NCBI RefSeq assembly: GCF_029910095.1 | Contig: NZ_CP094526.1 | Coordinates: forward strand, 1,798,001 to 1,862,000 | Direction: 5' to 3' | Source of the DNA: Bradyrhizobium sp. ISRA464 | Lineage (GTDB): Bacteria; Pseudomonadota; Alphaproteobacteria; Rhizobiales; Xanthobacteraceae | Length of the DNA: 64,000 nt | In this document: positions 1-8,326 of the stretch, in pieces | Position numbering within the stretch: position 1 is the first letter of the stretch | How the letters are laid out: each line of letters begins with the position of its first letter | Translations under genes and position numbers: made by a program | Notes under the pieces: generated by a model | Told to the model about the DNA's origin: nothing | What the model saw: the letters and a program-made list of their open reading frames with translations, nothing else | The model's database searches: none

Positions 1-3
1 AGC

Positions 4-43
4 GGCAAAAGCGGAAAGGCAATCCACCTGTCGATGGATTGCC
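4..43 (-). terminator. Probable intrinsic terminator of the beta-lactamase gene
   Basis: A 9-bp perfect inverted repeat (GGCAATCCA at 18-26, TGGATTGCC at 35-43) encloses an 8-nt loop. Read on the minus strand, the hairpin is followed by a T-rich stretch at 17-4. It lies 60-100 bp beyond the stop codon of the minus-strand beta-lactamase gene, so it fits that gene's transcript end. An outer pair, AGCGGC at 1-6 and GCCGCT at 56-61, could extend the structure. No transcript evidence is available. Confidence 0.5.
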
Positions 44-105
44 CGGTGAAGTCAAGCCGCTGCACTCATAGTTGCCGAGGCAACGGCTAAAATTGCGCGC
101 GGCGG

Positions 106-993
106 CTAGTCGGTTTTCTGCAATGCGGCGGTCTGCTTGGCGAGCTGCTTGTCGAAATCCTGTTCGAGCCCTGTCACATAGACCACATTCTCACCGGGCC
201 TGACGAACGGGTTCGGCGCGCCGTCCTTCATTTGCGCGCGCTTGGCCTGCATGCCGTAGACCTCGGGATGCGGCCCGAGCAGCACGTCGACCTTCATGGC
301 CTTGACCTTGGCGAAGGTCGACCGGTAGTCGTCGACGATGCCGGGATAGGTCGGATGGCCGACCAGCCGGTTCAGCGCGACCGTTCCGCTGCAGAAGAAC
401 AGCACGTTGCGGTCCTGGTCGCCGTCCTTGACCGTCATCTCCCAGCTCGTGCAGCCGGGCGAGTGGCCGGGCGTCGCATGCGCGGTCAGAGTGGCGTCGC
501 CAAGCGTCACCTTGTCGCCTTCCTTGACCGTGCGGTCCACCTTTACGGGCGCAAAGGCAAGATCGGCGTTGTTCTCGTCGCCCGGATAGTAGCCGCCCTC
601 GAGCAACGGCTTGTCGCGCTCACCGGCAACCAATTGCGCGCCGGTCTCCTTCTTGATCTCGGCGAAGCCGCCGGTGTGGTCGAGATGGGCATGCGAGTTG
701 AGGATGTATTTGATGTCGCCGACCTTGAAGCCGAGCTTGCTGATGTTGTCCTTGATCATGCCGGTCGACTGCTGCATCGCCGTGTCCATCAGGATCAGGC
801 CCTGCGAGGTCTTGATGATGTAGACCGCGATCCCGTCGGTGCCGACGTAATAGATGTTGCCGATCAGCTGGAACGGCTCGAACGGCGCGGTCCACTTCTT
901 CATGACTGTCGCCATGAAATCCTTGAGCGTCTGTGCCTGCGCGCCGGTTGCGATCAGCGTTAGCGCACACAGCGCGGCTGCGAGCGTCCTCAT
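106..993 (-). CDS. Subclass B3 metallo-beta-lactamase (BJP-1-like)
   Basis: This 295-residue secreted protein hydrolyses the beta-lactam ring, probably in the periplasm. A signal peptide covers about residues 1-20, ending in GAQA. The zinc motif HAHLDH lies at residues 101-106, with the further ligands His177 (in GHSPG) and His242 (in PHPEVYG). All ligands expected for a dinuclear B3 enzyme are therefore present. Length and sequence match what I recall of BJP-1, the B3 enzyme of Bradyrhizobium, almost throughout. The start is an ATG directly before the signal peptide. It is transcribed in the same direction as hisC, about 100 bp downstream of it, with no resistance regulator or mobile element nearby, so it looks like an intrinsic chromosomal gene. 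Confidence 0.93.
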   Translation of the reverse strand: MRTLAAALCALTLIATGAQAQTLKDFMATVMKKWTAPFEPFQLIGNIYYVGTDGIAVYIIKTSQGLILMDTAMQQSTGMIKDNISKLGFKVGDIKYILNSHAHLDHTGGFAEIKKETGAQLVAGERDKPLLEGGYYPGDENNADLAFAPVKVDRTVKEGDKVTLGDATLTAHATPGHSPGCTSWEMTVKDGDQDRNVLFFCSGTVALNRLVGHPTYPGIVDDYRSTFAKVKAMKVDVLLGPHPEVYGMQAKRAQMKDGAPNPFVRPGENVVYVTGLEQDFDKQLAKQTAALQKTD

Positions 994-1093
994 GGTTGCC
1001 TCCCTATCAGTTCTTATTGTTATTCGATGGTGGCACTATGCGTGGTGTCGCCATCGATCGCAATCGACGTCGTCGCGGAGGCCCAATGCGGAA

Positions 1094-2146
1094 TCAGATG
1101 ATGTCACGCAACAGGGCAATCAAGCGGTTGCATTGCTCGTCGGTTCCGACCGTGATGCGCAGGAAGTCCTCGATCCGCGGTTTCTGGAAATGCCGGACGA
1201 GGACGCCGCGCTCGCGCAGCGGGGCCGCAAGGTCCGCACCGCGATGGCCGGGATGGCGCGCGAACACGAAGTTCGCGAGCGACGGCAGCACCTCGAAGCC
1301 CAGCTCGGCGAGGCCGTGAACCAGCGTCTCGCGGCTGGCGATGATGCGTTGGCGCGTCTCCTGAAACCAGCCGTCGTCCTTGATGGCGGCAGCCGCGCCG
1401 GCGAGTGCAAAGCAATCCAGCGGATAGGAGTTGAAGCTGTCCTTCACCCGCTCCAGCGCCTCGATCAGCGGACGCTGGCCAATGGCGAAGCCGACGCGCA
1501 AGCCTGCCAGCGCGCGCGACTTGGAGAGGGTCTGGATCACAAGGAGATTGTCGTGGCGCGCCACCAGCGGGACGGCGCTCTCGGCGCCGAAGTCGACATA
1601 GGCCTCGTCGACCACCACGAGCTGGTCGGGGTGTTCGGTGACGAACGCTTCGATTGCGTCGCGCGGCAGCGCGATGCCGGTCGGGGCGTTCGGGTTGCAC
1701 AGCAGGATGGCGCTGCATGGGCGCCGGTAGTCGGCAAGCCGCACCCGCATCGCGGCATCGAGCGGCACCGCCTCGTGCCGGATGCCGTAGAGGCGGCAAT
1801 AGACCGGGTAGAAGCTGTAGGTGATGTCAGGGAACAGCAGCGGCGCATCATGCTTCAGCAGGGCCTGGAAGGTATGGGCCAGCACCTCGTCCGAGCCGTT
1901 GCCGACGAACACCTCCTCGGGCGCGACGCCATAGCGGGCCGCGATCGTCTCGCGCAGTGCGGTCGCGCGCGGATCGGGGTAGAGCCGCAGTCGATCCGTC
2001 GCGGCGGCGATCGCCGCCAGGGCGTGCGGCGACGGTGCGTAGGGGTTCTCGTTGGTGTTGAGCTTGATCAGGCCATCGATCTTCGGCTGCTCGCCGGGCA
2101 CGTATGGCGACAGATTGTGGACGACCGAACTCCAGAAGCGACTCAT
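1094..2146 (-). CDS. hisC: Histidinol-phosphate aminotransferase
   Basis: This PLP-dependent class I/II aminotransferase of 350 residues converts imidazole acetol phosphate and glutamate to histidinol phosphate in histidine synthesis. Visible marks are the N-terminal LNTNENP motif near residue 30, NPNAPTG at 151-157, Asp180 in VVDEAYVDF, and the PLP-binding Lys209 in [14 protein letters not shown]. The frame is open upstream to a TTG at 2161, but the ATG at 2146 gives the usual HisC N-terminus and is preferred. No other his genes are adjacent. Rhizobial hisC paralogues also act on other imidazole or aromatic substrates, so the exact substrate is inferred from family only. Confidence 0.9.
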   Translation of the reverse strand: MSRFWSSVVHNLSPYVPGEQPKIDGLIKLNTNENPYAPSPHALAAIAAATDRLRLYPDPRATALRETIAARYGVAPEEVFVGNGSDEVLAHTFQALLKHDAPLLFPDITYSFYPVYCRLYGIRHEAVPLDAAMRVRLADYRRPCSAILLCNPNAPTGIALPRDAIEAFVTEHPDQLVVVDEAYVDFGAESAVPLVARHDNLLVIQTLSKSRALAGLRVGFAIGQRPLIEALERVKDSFNSYPLDCFALAGAAAAIKDDGWFQETRQRIIASRETLVHGLAELGFEVLPSLANFVFARHPGHRGADLAAPLRERGVLVRHFQKPRIEDFLRITVGTDEQCNRLIALLRDII

Positions 2147-2161
2147 GATCTGCGGACCCAA

Positions 2162-2283
2162 AGCGTTTTCGAGCGAAGCCTGTCCCGGACCTGATCCGGG
2201 ATGGACACCGGTTCGCGCGAAGAAAACGCGTCAAGACAGGAATCTGGAGCATCGGTTCTGATTCAATCAGAACCGATATTCCA
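2162..2283. repeat. Dispersed palindromic repeat, family A copy 1
   Basis: This intergenic block starts with GCGTTTTCGAGCGAAG, passes through ACCGGTTCGCGCGAAGAAAA, and ends in a perfect palindrome around 2252-2276 (CGGTTCTGA / TCAGAACCG). A closely related copy lies at 5778-5870 and a decayed one at about 11791-11850. Compared with copy 2, this copy has an extra insertion at about 2179-2206 that contains its own small hairpin. The spacing between genes and the inverted-repeat structure are typical of non-coding dispersed repeats in Bradyrhizobium-like genomes. Confidence 0.75.
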
Positions 2284-2355
2284 GGATGGATCGCACTACA
2301 GTACGGGATGTCCGGCCTTCGCGAAAGCCGGAGGTGCCGTGGCCTCCTCCGAGCC

Positions 2356-3210
2356 TTACCAGGTCGCCGTGCCCTTCATGGTCGGCTGCCCTTCGGCATT
2401 CGCGGTCCACAGTTCCAGGCCGCCGTCCTTCTCGCTGGCATTGATCGAGAACTCGCTGCCCTCGAACAGCGGCTGCACGCCGCGATAGACCAGCTTCTTC
2501 GGCGGCTTGCCGCCACGCAGCTTGGCGGCGAATTCGACGATGAAGGCGGCCTGCAGCGGGCCGTGGAAGATCAGGCCGGGATAGCCCTCGACCTTGGTGA
2601 CGTAGTCGCGGTCGTAGTGGATGCGGTGGCCGTTGAAGGTCAGCGCCGAGTAGCGGAACAGCAGCACCGGATCGGAAACGTGGCTCTCGCGATGCTGCGC
2701 GACCGGGGGAGGCGGCGGCGCCTTGGCGGGCGCGGAGGATTGCGTGCTCGTCATCTCGCGATAGACGATGTCCTGCCGCTCGCGGATCGCCAGCCCGCGC
2801 GACGTCGTCACCTCATGATTGACCGAGACGAAGCACAGCGTGCCGGTCGAGCCTGATTTTACAGTGACGTCTGCAATGCGCGATGTCCGCTTCGGTTCGT
2901 CGCCGACCCGCAGCGCGTCGAAGAATTCCAGCTCGCCGCCGGCCCACATCCGGCGCGGCAGCGGCACCGGCGGCAGGAAGCCGCCGCGGGTCGGATGGCC
3001 GTCCTGGCTCAACTGCGACATCGGAAACACCGGCTGCGCCAGGCACCAATGCGTGGTCCACGGCGCGGTGTCGCCTGTCTTCGGCTCGCCGATCTCCTGA
3101 AACAGCGTCGCGCGCAGGCCCATCACCAGATGGGCGGTGACGACGTCGGAGGCCTCTTGGGTGCGGCCGATCCACTGGCGGAGATGATCGAGGTCGAGTT
3201 TATCGGTCAT
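2356..3210 (-). CDS. MaoC-type (FAS1-like) acyl-CoA hydratase, itaconyl/mesaconyl-CoA hydratase-like
   Basis: The 284-residue protein has the double hot-dog layout of the FAS1-like dehydratase / MaoC N-terminal family. The N-terminal half carries the conserved LPRRMWAGGELEF stretch. The C-terminal half carries the hydratase segment FNGHRIHYDRDY followed by YPGLIFHGPLQ. Relatives include mesaconyl-C4-CoA hydratase (Meh) and itaconyl-CoA hydratase (Ich), which add water to branched C5 dicarboxyl-CoA thioesters. It is the last gene of a minus-strand set with an acyl-CoA dehydrogenase and a class III CoA-transferase, with a divergent LysR gene. This combination matches itaconate degradation loci, but the citramalyl-CoA lyase normally needed is absent from the window. 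The family is clear; the substrate is inferred. Confidence 0.8.
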   Translation of the reverse strand: MTDKLDLDHLRQWIGRTQEASDVVTAHLVMGLRATLFQEIGEPKTGDTAPWTTHWCLAQPVFPMSQLSQDGHPTRGGFLPPVPLPRRMWAGGELEFFDALRVGDEPKRTSRIADVTVKSGSTGTLCFVSVNHEVTTSRGLAIRERQDIVYREMTSTQSSAPAKAPPPPPVAQHRESHVSDPVLLFRYSALTFNGHRIHYDRDYVTKVEGYPGLIFHGPLQAAFIVEFAAKLRGGKPPKKLVYRGVQPLFEGSEFSINASEKDGGLELWTANAEGQPTMKGTATW

Positions 3211-3274
3211 GAGATTTTGCTCGGGGTGAGATATATCTTAGCGCGATGGATTCGGTCTGAGGGCAGGCTCGCTG

Positions 3275-3430
3275 CACCTCTCCCGCTTGCGGGGTCGAGA
3301 CGAGCGAAGCTCGCTCTTAGGTCGCATCGCATCGATAGATGCGATACGGGTGGGGGCTCTCTCCACCCCATCGGTCCGACTCGCGGCGACACCCCCACCC
3401 CAGCCCTCCCCCGCAAGCGGGAGAGGGAGC
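3275..3430. repeat. Long dispersed palindromic repeat, family B copy 1
   Basis: A repeat of about 155 bp begins CACCTCTCCCGCTTGCGGGG and ends CCCGCAAGCGGGAGAGGG, so its two ends are complementary. The middle carries smaller palindromes such as ACGAGCGAAGCTCGCT and GCATCG-ATAGATGCGAT. A near-identical element lies at 10159-10310; looser relatives lie at 26206-26375 and 28924-29090. It sits between the CoA-transferase and hydratase genes, so a transcript covering both could fold into a long hairpin here. Confidence 0.8.
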
Positions 3431-3466
3431 GCGGCTCGTTTGCGGTTGCGCCTCGTCCTGATCTCA

Positions 3467-4570
3467 TCACATTTTACGCTTCGTGCGCTCGCCGATCGCG
3501 GGCACCTTGCCGTAGTGCCTGTCCTCGCCGACGACGATCGCGGCCGGCGCCGGATAGCTGACGCGGCCGTTCGGCGTGTCGACCTCGATGCGGCGGAGAT
3601 GCGGGTGGGTTGCAAGGTCGGTCATGCTGTTGACCTCGGCAAAGGCGATGTCGGCTGCCGCGAGCTTGGCCAGCAGCTCCTCGCGCGTCAGCCTGCCAAA
3701 GCTGTCGCCGACGATCTGGTCGGTCAGCGCGCGGTTGCGCACGCGCTCGACCATGTTGGCAAAGCGCGGATCATCGGGCAGGCCGGGCTGGTCGAGCACC
3801 TCGGCGCACAACTTCTTCCACTCGCGCTCGCTCTGGATCGAGATCAGGATTTCCTTGCCGTCTTTGGAGCGGAACACGCCATAGGGCGCGATCGAGGGAT
3901 GGGCGAGGCCGATGCGCTTCGGCGGCTTGCCGTCCTCGGCATTGAGCAGCGGCACCGTGAGCCAGTCGGCCATCACGTCGAACATCGAGATGCGGATGTC
4001 GGCGCCCTCGCCGGTGCGGCCCCGGCCGATCAGCGCTTCCAGGATCGCGGCATGCGCGGTGGCGCCGGTCGCGACATCGACGATCGACATGCCGACGCGG
4101 GAGGCGCCTTCCGGCCCGCCGGTGATCGAGGCAAGGCCGCTCTCGGCCTGGATCAGGAGATCATAGGCCTTGCGGTCGGCGTACGGCCCGGTGTCGCCGT
4201 AGCCTGATATCGTGCACATGATCAGCTTCGGATAGTCCTTGCGCAACCGCTCGCGCGAGAACCCGAGCTTGTCCATCGAGCCCGGCTTGAGGTTCTGCAG
4301 CAGCACGTCGGCGCCCGCGATGAGTTCTTCCAGCGTCGCGCGGCCTTCCCTTGTGGCGAGATCGATCACCACCGAGTCCTTGCCGCGGTTGAGCCAAACG
4401 AAATAGCTGCTCTGACCTTTGGCGGCGGCATCGTAGCCGCGGGCGAAATCGCCCTCGGGCCGCTCCACCTTGATGACAAGGGCGCCGGCATCGGCCAGCC
4501 GCGACGAGCAGAACGGCGCGGCAACCGCCTGTTCGACGGCGATGACAGTCAGTCCTTCCAACGGCAACAT
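3467..4570 (-). CDS. CaiB/BaiF family (class III) CoA-transferase
   Basis: This 367-residue enzyme moves CoA between carboxylic acids. It opens with the family N-terminus MLPLEGLTVI. The conserved catalytic aspartate is Asp165 in MSIVDVATGA, and the nucleotide-side motif NLKPGSMDKLGF lies at about 93-104. It is nine bases downstream of the acyl-CoA dehydrogenase gene, so the two are almost certainly cotranscribed. Beside a MaoC-type hydratase and a LysR gene it resembles itaconate (or mesaconate) CoA-transferase (Ict/Mct type). The CoA-transferase family assignment is firm; the acid it activates is an inference from neighbours. Confidence 0.85.
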   Translation of the reverse strand: MLPLEGLTVIAVEQAVAAPFCSSRLADAGALVIKVERPEGDFARGYDAAAKGQSSYFVWLNRGKDSVVIDLATREGRATLEELIAGADVLLQNLKPGSMDKLGFSRERLRKDYPKLIMCTISGYGDTGPYADRKAYDLLIQAESGLASITGGPEGASRVGMSIVDVATGATAHAAILEALIGRGRTGEGADIRISMFDVMADWLTVPLLNAEDGKPPKRIGLAHPSIAPYGVFRSKDGKEILISIQSEREWKKLCAEVLDQPGLPDDPRFANMVERVRNRALTDQIVGDSFGRLTREELLAKLAAADIAFAEVNSMTDLATHPHLRRIEVDTPNGRVSYPAPAAIVVGEDRHYGKVPAIGERTKRKM

Positions 4571-4579
4571 GATGCGAAC

Positions 4580-5749
4580 TCAGTAGGAGCGGGGCATGCC
4601 GAGCACATGCTCGGCCAGATAGGACAGGATCAGGTTGGTCGAGATCGGCGCCACCTGATAAAGCCGCGTCTCGCGGAACTTGCGCTCGATGTCGTACTCT
4701 TCCGCGAAGCCGAAGCCGCCATGGGTCTGCACGCAGGCGTTCGCCGCTTCCCACGAGGCGTCCGCCGCCAGCATCTTGGCCATGTTGGCCTCGGCGCCAC
4801 AGTCGAGGCCGGCTTCATATTTGCGGGTGGCTTCCTTCACCATCAGTTCGGCCGCGCGCATCGCGGCATAGGCCTTGGCGATCGGGAATTGGATGCCCTG
4901 GTTCTGGCCGATCGGTCGGCCGAACACGCTGCGCTCCTTCGCATAGTTCGTTGCCTTGGCGATGAACCACTTGGCGTCGCCGATGCATTCGGCCGCGATC
5001 AGGATGCGCTCGGCATTCATGCCGGACAGGATGTAGCGGAAGCCCTTGCCTTCATCGCCGATCAGGTTCTCCGCCGGCACCTTCATGTCGGTGAAGAACA
5101 CTTCGGTCGTGGCGTGGTTCATCATGGTGCGGATAGGGCGGATCTCCAGCCCCTTGCCCTTCACCTCGCGCATGTCGACGATGAACACCGAAAGCCCATC
5201 GGTGCGCTTCCTGGACTGCTCTTTCGGCGTCGTGCGCGCGAGCAGGATCATCAGGTCGGAATATTCGGCGCGGCTGGTCCAGATCTTCTGGCCGTTGACG
5301 ACATAGTGGTCGCCCTCGCGGCGCGCGACGGTTTTCAGCGACGAGGTGTCGGTGCCGCTGGTCGGCTCGGTGACGCCGAACGCCTGCAGCCGCAACTCGC
5401 CGGTCGCGACCTTGGGCAGGTACTTCGCCTTCTGCGCGTCGTTGCCGTGCCGCAGCACCGTGCCCATCGTGTACATCTGGGCATGGCAGCCGCCGCCGTT
5501 GCAGCCGGCGCGCTGGATCTCCTCCAGGATCGCTGCGGCCGCCGAGAGCTTCAGGCCGGCGCCGCCATACTCCTCGGGGATCAACACCGAGAGGTAGCCG
5601 GCTTCCGTCAGCGCGTCGACGAACTCCTTCGGATAGGCCATCCGGCGATCGAGCTTGCGCCAGTATTCGCCGGGGAATTGCGCGCAGAGCTTTGCCACCG
5701 CGTCGCGGATGTCGGAATGGTCGTCGAGTTGTGGGTCGTGTGCGGTCAT
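4580..5749 (-). CDS. Acyl-CoA dehydrogenase
   Basis: This flavoprotein of 389 residues should introduce an alpha,beta double bond into an acyl-CoA and pass electrons to ETF. The central FAD/substrate segment reads FGVTEPTSGTD and GQKIWTSRAEYSDLM. The C-terminal helical domain includes QTHGGFGFAEEYDIERKFRE, close to the usual signature. It is the first gene of the operon with the CoA-transferase and MaoC-type hydratase. The start is an ATG at 5749, about 30 bp from a dispersed repeat that fills much of the divergent promoter region shared with the LysR gene. The substrate is unknown; in comparable itaconate clusters an acyl-CoA dehydrogenase of unclear role is also present. Confidence 0.88.
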   Translation of the reverse strand: MTAHDPQLDDHSDIRDAVAKLCAQFPGEYWRKLDRRMAYPKEFVDALTEAGYLSVLIPEEYGGAGLKLSAAAAILEEIQRAGCNGGGCHAQMYTMGTVLRHGNDAQKAKYLPKVATGELRLQAFGVTEPTSGTDTSSLKTVARREGDHYVVNGQKIWTSRAEYSDLMILLARTTPKEQSRKRTDGLSVFIVDMREVKGKGLEIRPIRTMMNHATTEVFFTDMKVPAENLIGDEGKGFRYILSGMNAERILIAAECIGDAKWFIAKATNYAKERSVFGRPIGQNQGIQFPIAKAYAAMRAAELMVKEATRKYEAGLDCGAEANMAKMLAADASWEAANACVQTHGGFGFAEEYDIERKFRETRLYQVAPISTNLILSYLAEHVLGMPRSY

Positions 5750-5777
5750 GATGTTGTCTTGCCGAGAGGTTGCGCCA

Positions 5778-5870
5778 GAGCGTTTTCGAGCGAAGTGGGT
5801 ACCGGTTCGCGTGAAGAAAACGCGTCAGAACAAGAATCTAGATCACCGTTCCGATTCCATCGGAGCGGAA
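5778..5870. repeat. Dispersed palindromic repeat, family A copy 2
   Basis: The block reads AGCGTTTTCGAGCGAAGTGG, then ACCGGTTCGCGTGAAGAAAA, and closes with CCGTTCCGATTCCATCGGAGCGG. It matches the copy at 2162-2283 over its first 20 bases and its second half. It occupies most of the intergenic space between the divergent acyl-CoA dehydrogenase and LysR genes, so the promoters and any LysR operator must lie in the remaining 28 bp on one side and about 100 bp on the other. Confidence 0.75.
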
Positions 5871-5973
5871 AAGGCACTAGCTGCGGGCAAAGCGCCCGCT
5901 GTTGTGGGGCCCCGGTAAACTCCCTATGCTGTTTTGTTATAGCGTATGAACCTGCCTTCCAGGATTGGCAAGT

Positions 5974-6897
5974 ATGGATTTCCGCCAGCTTAGGACCTTT
6001 GCGTGCGTAGCGGAACTCGGGAGCCTGAGCAAAGCATCCGATACCTTGCGGGTCGCGCAGCCGGCGCTGAGCCGGCAGATCAAGCTGCTTGAGCACGAGC
6101 TGCGCACCGAGCTGTTCACGCGCAACGGCCGCGGCATGGTGCTGACCGACGCCGGCCGCCTGCTGCTCGCGCGCACCGGCGGTATCGTAAGGCAGATCGA
6201 CCAGATCCGCGATGACATCCAGTCCGCCGGCGGCGCGCCGTCCGGGCGCGTCGTTCTTGGATTGGTGCCGACGGTGAGCTGCGTGCTGTCGGCGCGGCTG
6301 GCGCGGCGCACGATGGAACGCTATCCCGGAATCTCGCTCTGCATCGTCGAGAGCTACAGTGGCCATCTGATCGAGTGGCTGCATCGCGGCGAGATGGACC
6401 TCGCCGTGATCTACGGCCCGTCGGTCGATCTGCATCTGGCGGTGCAAAGCCTCGGCCGCGATAGCATCGTCGCAGTCGGTCCGCCCGGCAGCGGGCTGAA
6501 GCAGAAGAAGCAGGTCGAGCTCGGCTGGCTGATGCGCCAGCGCCTGGTGCTGCCAAGTCATTCGCACGGACTCCGCGCGCTGATCGAGCATGCGGCGGCG
6601 AAGAAGAAGCTCGATCTCGACGTCAGACTCGAGGCGGATTCGTTCCGCGTGCTGACCAGCCTGGTCGAGGAGGGGCTCGGATACACGCTGCTGCCGCCGT
6701 CTTCGGTGCGCGGCGAGGTCGCCGACGGAAGGCTCGAGACCGCGCCGATCGCACGGCCCGCGCCGCGGCGCGAGCTGACGCTGGCTTCGCCGGTGGAGCA
6801 TCCCGGCTCGAACGCGATCACGCTGATCGCGAAGCTGTTGCGCGACGAGGTCGCCGCATGCCGCGCCGAAGGGCTCTGGGATATCCAGCTCACCTGA
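5974..6897 (+). CDS. LysR-family transcriptional regulator
   Basis: The protein has 307 residues with an N-terminal winged helix-turn-helix (MDFRQLRTFACVAELGSLSK onward to about residue 60) and a C-terminal substrate-binding domain. An in-frame TTG exists at 5965, but the ATG at 5974 is preferred: it has AGGA nine bases upstream and begins with the standard LysR N-terminus. It is divergent from the acyl-CoA dehydrogenase/CoA-transferase/hydratase operon and convergent with the decarboxylase genes. By the usual LysR arrangement it probably controls the divergent operon in response to a related acid or CoA ester. No effector can be read from the sequence. Confidence 0.9.
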   Translation: MDFRQLRTFACVAELGSLSKASDTLRVAQPALSRQIKLLEHELRTELFTRNGRGMVLTDAGRLLLARTGGIVRQIDQIRDDIQSAGGAPSGRVVLGLVPTVSCVLSARLARRTMERYPGISLCIVESYSGHLIEWLHRGEMDLAVIYGPSVDLHLAVQSLGRDSIVAVGPPGSGLKQKKQVELGWLMRQRLVLPSHSHGLRALIEHAAAKKKLDLDVRLEADSFRVLTSLVEEGLGYTLLPPSSVRGEVADGRLETAPIARPAPRRELTLASPVEHPGSNAITLIAKLLRDEVAACRAEGLWDIQLT

Positions 6898-6911
6898 GCG
6901 CGTCTTTCGCA

Positions 6912-7505
6912 TCAAGTCACCGCGAAGCCGAGATGGCCGCGGAAGCGGTTCTTGAGATAGCTGCCGTCGCGCGGCGGCAGCGCGCGTTCGAGCTCGCCGG
7001 CCGCGATCCTGATCCGTGCCAGCCGCGGGCCGCCCTTGAGGTCGCGCAGGCTCGCGCGGAAGCTTTCGATCCCGGCCATATCAGCGATCTCGGTGATATC
7101 AGCGATCCCCGCGCCGCGCGCGATCACGTCGAGCTTCGCCCCCAGGCCGGAATGGCTGAGCTGCATCCCGGTCTCGCCATATTGGCCGTTGTCGAGCACG
7201 GCGATCGAAAGGTTGCCCGGCTGCTCGGCCGCGATCGTGAGCAGGCTGCCGATCCCCATCAGTTGCTCGCCGTCGCCGGTGACGACAAGCACGGGCCGCC
7301 TGGGCTGCGCCAGCGCGAGGCCGAGGCCGATCATCGCGGCGCCGCCCATCGCACCCCAGAGATAGAAATTGCCGGGATGCTCGCCGGCAGCGAACACGTC
7401 GTAGGTCGAGGAGCCGAGTCCGGAGATCACCAGCAGGTCGCCGCGGTCGGTGAGCAGGGCCTTCACCGCCGCGCGGCGATCGAGGGTGCCGATAGGGGCT
7501 GACAT
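6912..7505 (-). CDS. Thiamine-diphosphate decarboxylase, beta (TPP-binding) subunit
   Basis: This 197-residue protein is the C-terminal half of a thiamine-diphosphate enzyme. The TPP/Mg motif starts with GDGEQLMGIGSLLTIAAEQ and ends at the Asn of VLDNGQYGE, giving the usual spacing. Its ATG at 7505 shares the A of the upstream gene's TGA stop, so the two are translationally coupled; a start at 7526 inside the upstream gene is less likely. Split enzymes of this size include sulfopyruvate decarboxylase (ComD/ComE) and phosphonopyruvate decarboxylase-like pairs. No phosphonate or coenzyme M genes are nearby, so the substrate, probably a 2-oxo acid with an acidic head group, stays open. Confidence 0.82.
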   Translation of the reverse strand: MSAPIGTLDRRAAVKALLTDRGDLLVISGLGSSTYDVFAAGEHPGNFYLWGAMGGAAMIGLGLALAQPRRPVLVVTGDGEQLMGIGSLLTIAAEQPGNLSIAVLDNGQYGETGMQLSHSGLGAKLDVIARGAGIADITEIADMAGIESFRASLRDLKGGPRLARIRIAAGELERALPPRDGSYLKNRFRGHLGFAVT

Positions 7506-8065
7506 CAATGCGTCTCCTTCGTCCACTTCTTGCGGCCGATCATCCGCTGCGAGATCAGCACCGCGACCTGTTGGTCGCTGTCATAGGCGAGCGAGGCGGC
7601 GGCGGAGATCACTTCCTCGGCGTCAGCGGGGTTGTCCAGCCGCAGCACGGTGACGCCCATGGCCTCGAGCGTCTGCGGCGTCGCCCTGCCCATGGGGATC
7701 TGCCACGGATTGAACTCGGCCCATTCGCCGCGCATGGTCACGAGCGTCAGGAACGGAAAGCGGCAGCTTGCCATCAGCGACAGCATGTTGATGCAGTTGC
7801 CGACGCCGCTCGATTGCATCAAGAGCACCGCGCGCTCGCCGCCGAGCCAGGCGCCGGCGGCCAGCGCCACGCCTTCCTCCTCGGTCGTCAGCACCGTGGT
7901 CTTGATGTCAGTGTCCGCGTGCGACAGCTTGATCAGTTTGGAATGCCCCGCATCGGGGACGTAGGACACCTGCGCCACGCCAAAGCTCTTCAGCGTCCGG
8001 TAGATCGCAACCGGCCAATCTCGGCCGGTCGCATTGTCCTGGTGAACGGCAATCTGGTCCATCAT
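7505..8065 (-). CDS. Thiamine-diphosphate decarboxylase, alpha (PYR-domain) subunit
   Basis: This 186-residue protein matches the N-terminal pyrimidine-binding domain of thiamine-diphosphate enzymes. It carries VPDAGHSKLI, the conserved glutamate region LTTEEEGVALAAGAWLGG and MQSSGVGNCINML. With the overlapping downstream beta subunit it should form one decarboxylase, with the active site at the subunit interface. The start is the first of two consecutive ATG codons (8065 and 8062). The gene pair runs toward the LysR gene and ends 14 bp from it, so a regulatory link to the C5-acid-like operon is possible but not shown. Confidence 0.82.
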   Translation of the reverse strand: MMDQIAVHQDNATGRDWPVAIYRTLKSFGVAQVSYVPDAGHSKLIKLSHADTDIKTTVLTTEEEGVALAAGAWLGGERAVLLMQSSGVGNCINMLSLMASCRFPFLTLVTMRGEWAEFNPWQIPMGRATPQTLEAMGVTVLRLDNPADAEEVISAAASLAYDSDQQVAVLISQRMIGRKKWTKETH

Positions 8066-8326
8066 GGCCTCGGCTATGGGACGCGCGGTGGCGCGTCGTC
8101 ACACCGAGAGGCTTAGGGCAGGCGGAGGCTTGATTCTCTTCGCATCTGGCTCGCGCAGCTATGCCGGAATTTTATAACCCCATCGTTGCTGGATAAGCGC
8201 TTCGCAGCAGAAACCGATCGGTTCGGAATCGCAGTTAAGACAACGCGCTTCCACGCATTGGCTTCAGGGCCGGCGCACTCAGTCCGAGTTGGGCATTGCT
8301 GCTGCGCGGCGTGACCGCGAAACATC

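Noticed and set aside
854..2194. 446-codon open frame opposite hisC
   Set aside because: It lies antisense to hisC and its product shows no domain; it is a high-GC shadow frame.
4607..6010. 467-codon frame opposite the acyl-CoA dehydrogenase gene
   Set aside because: Antisense to a gene with clear family motifs and crosses a repeat.
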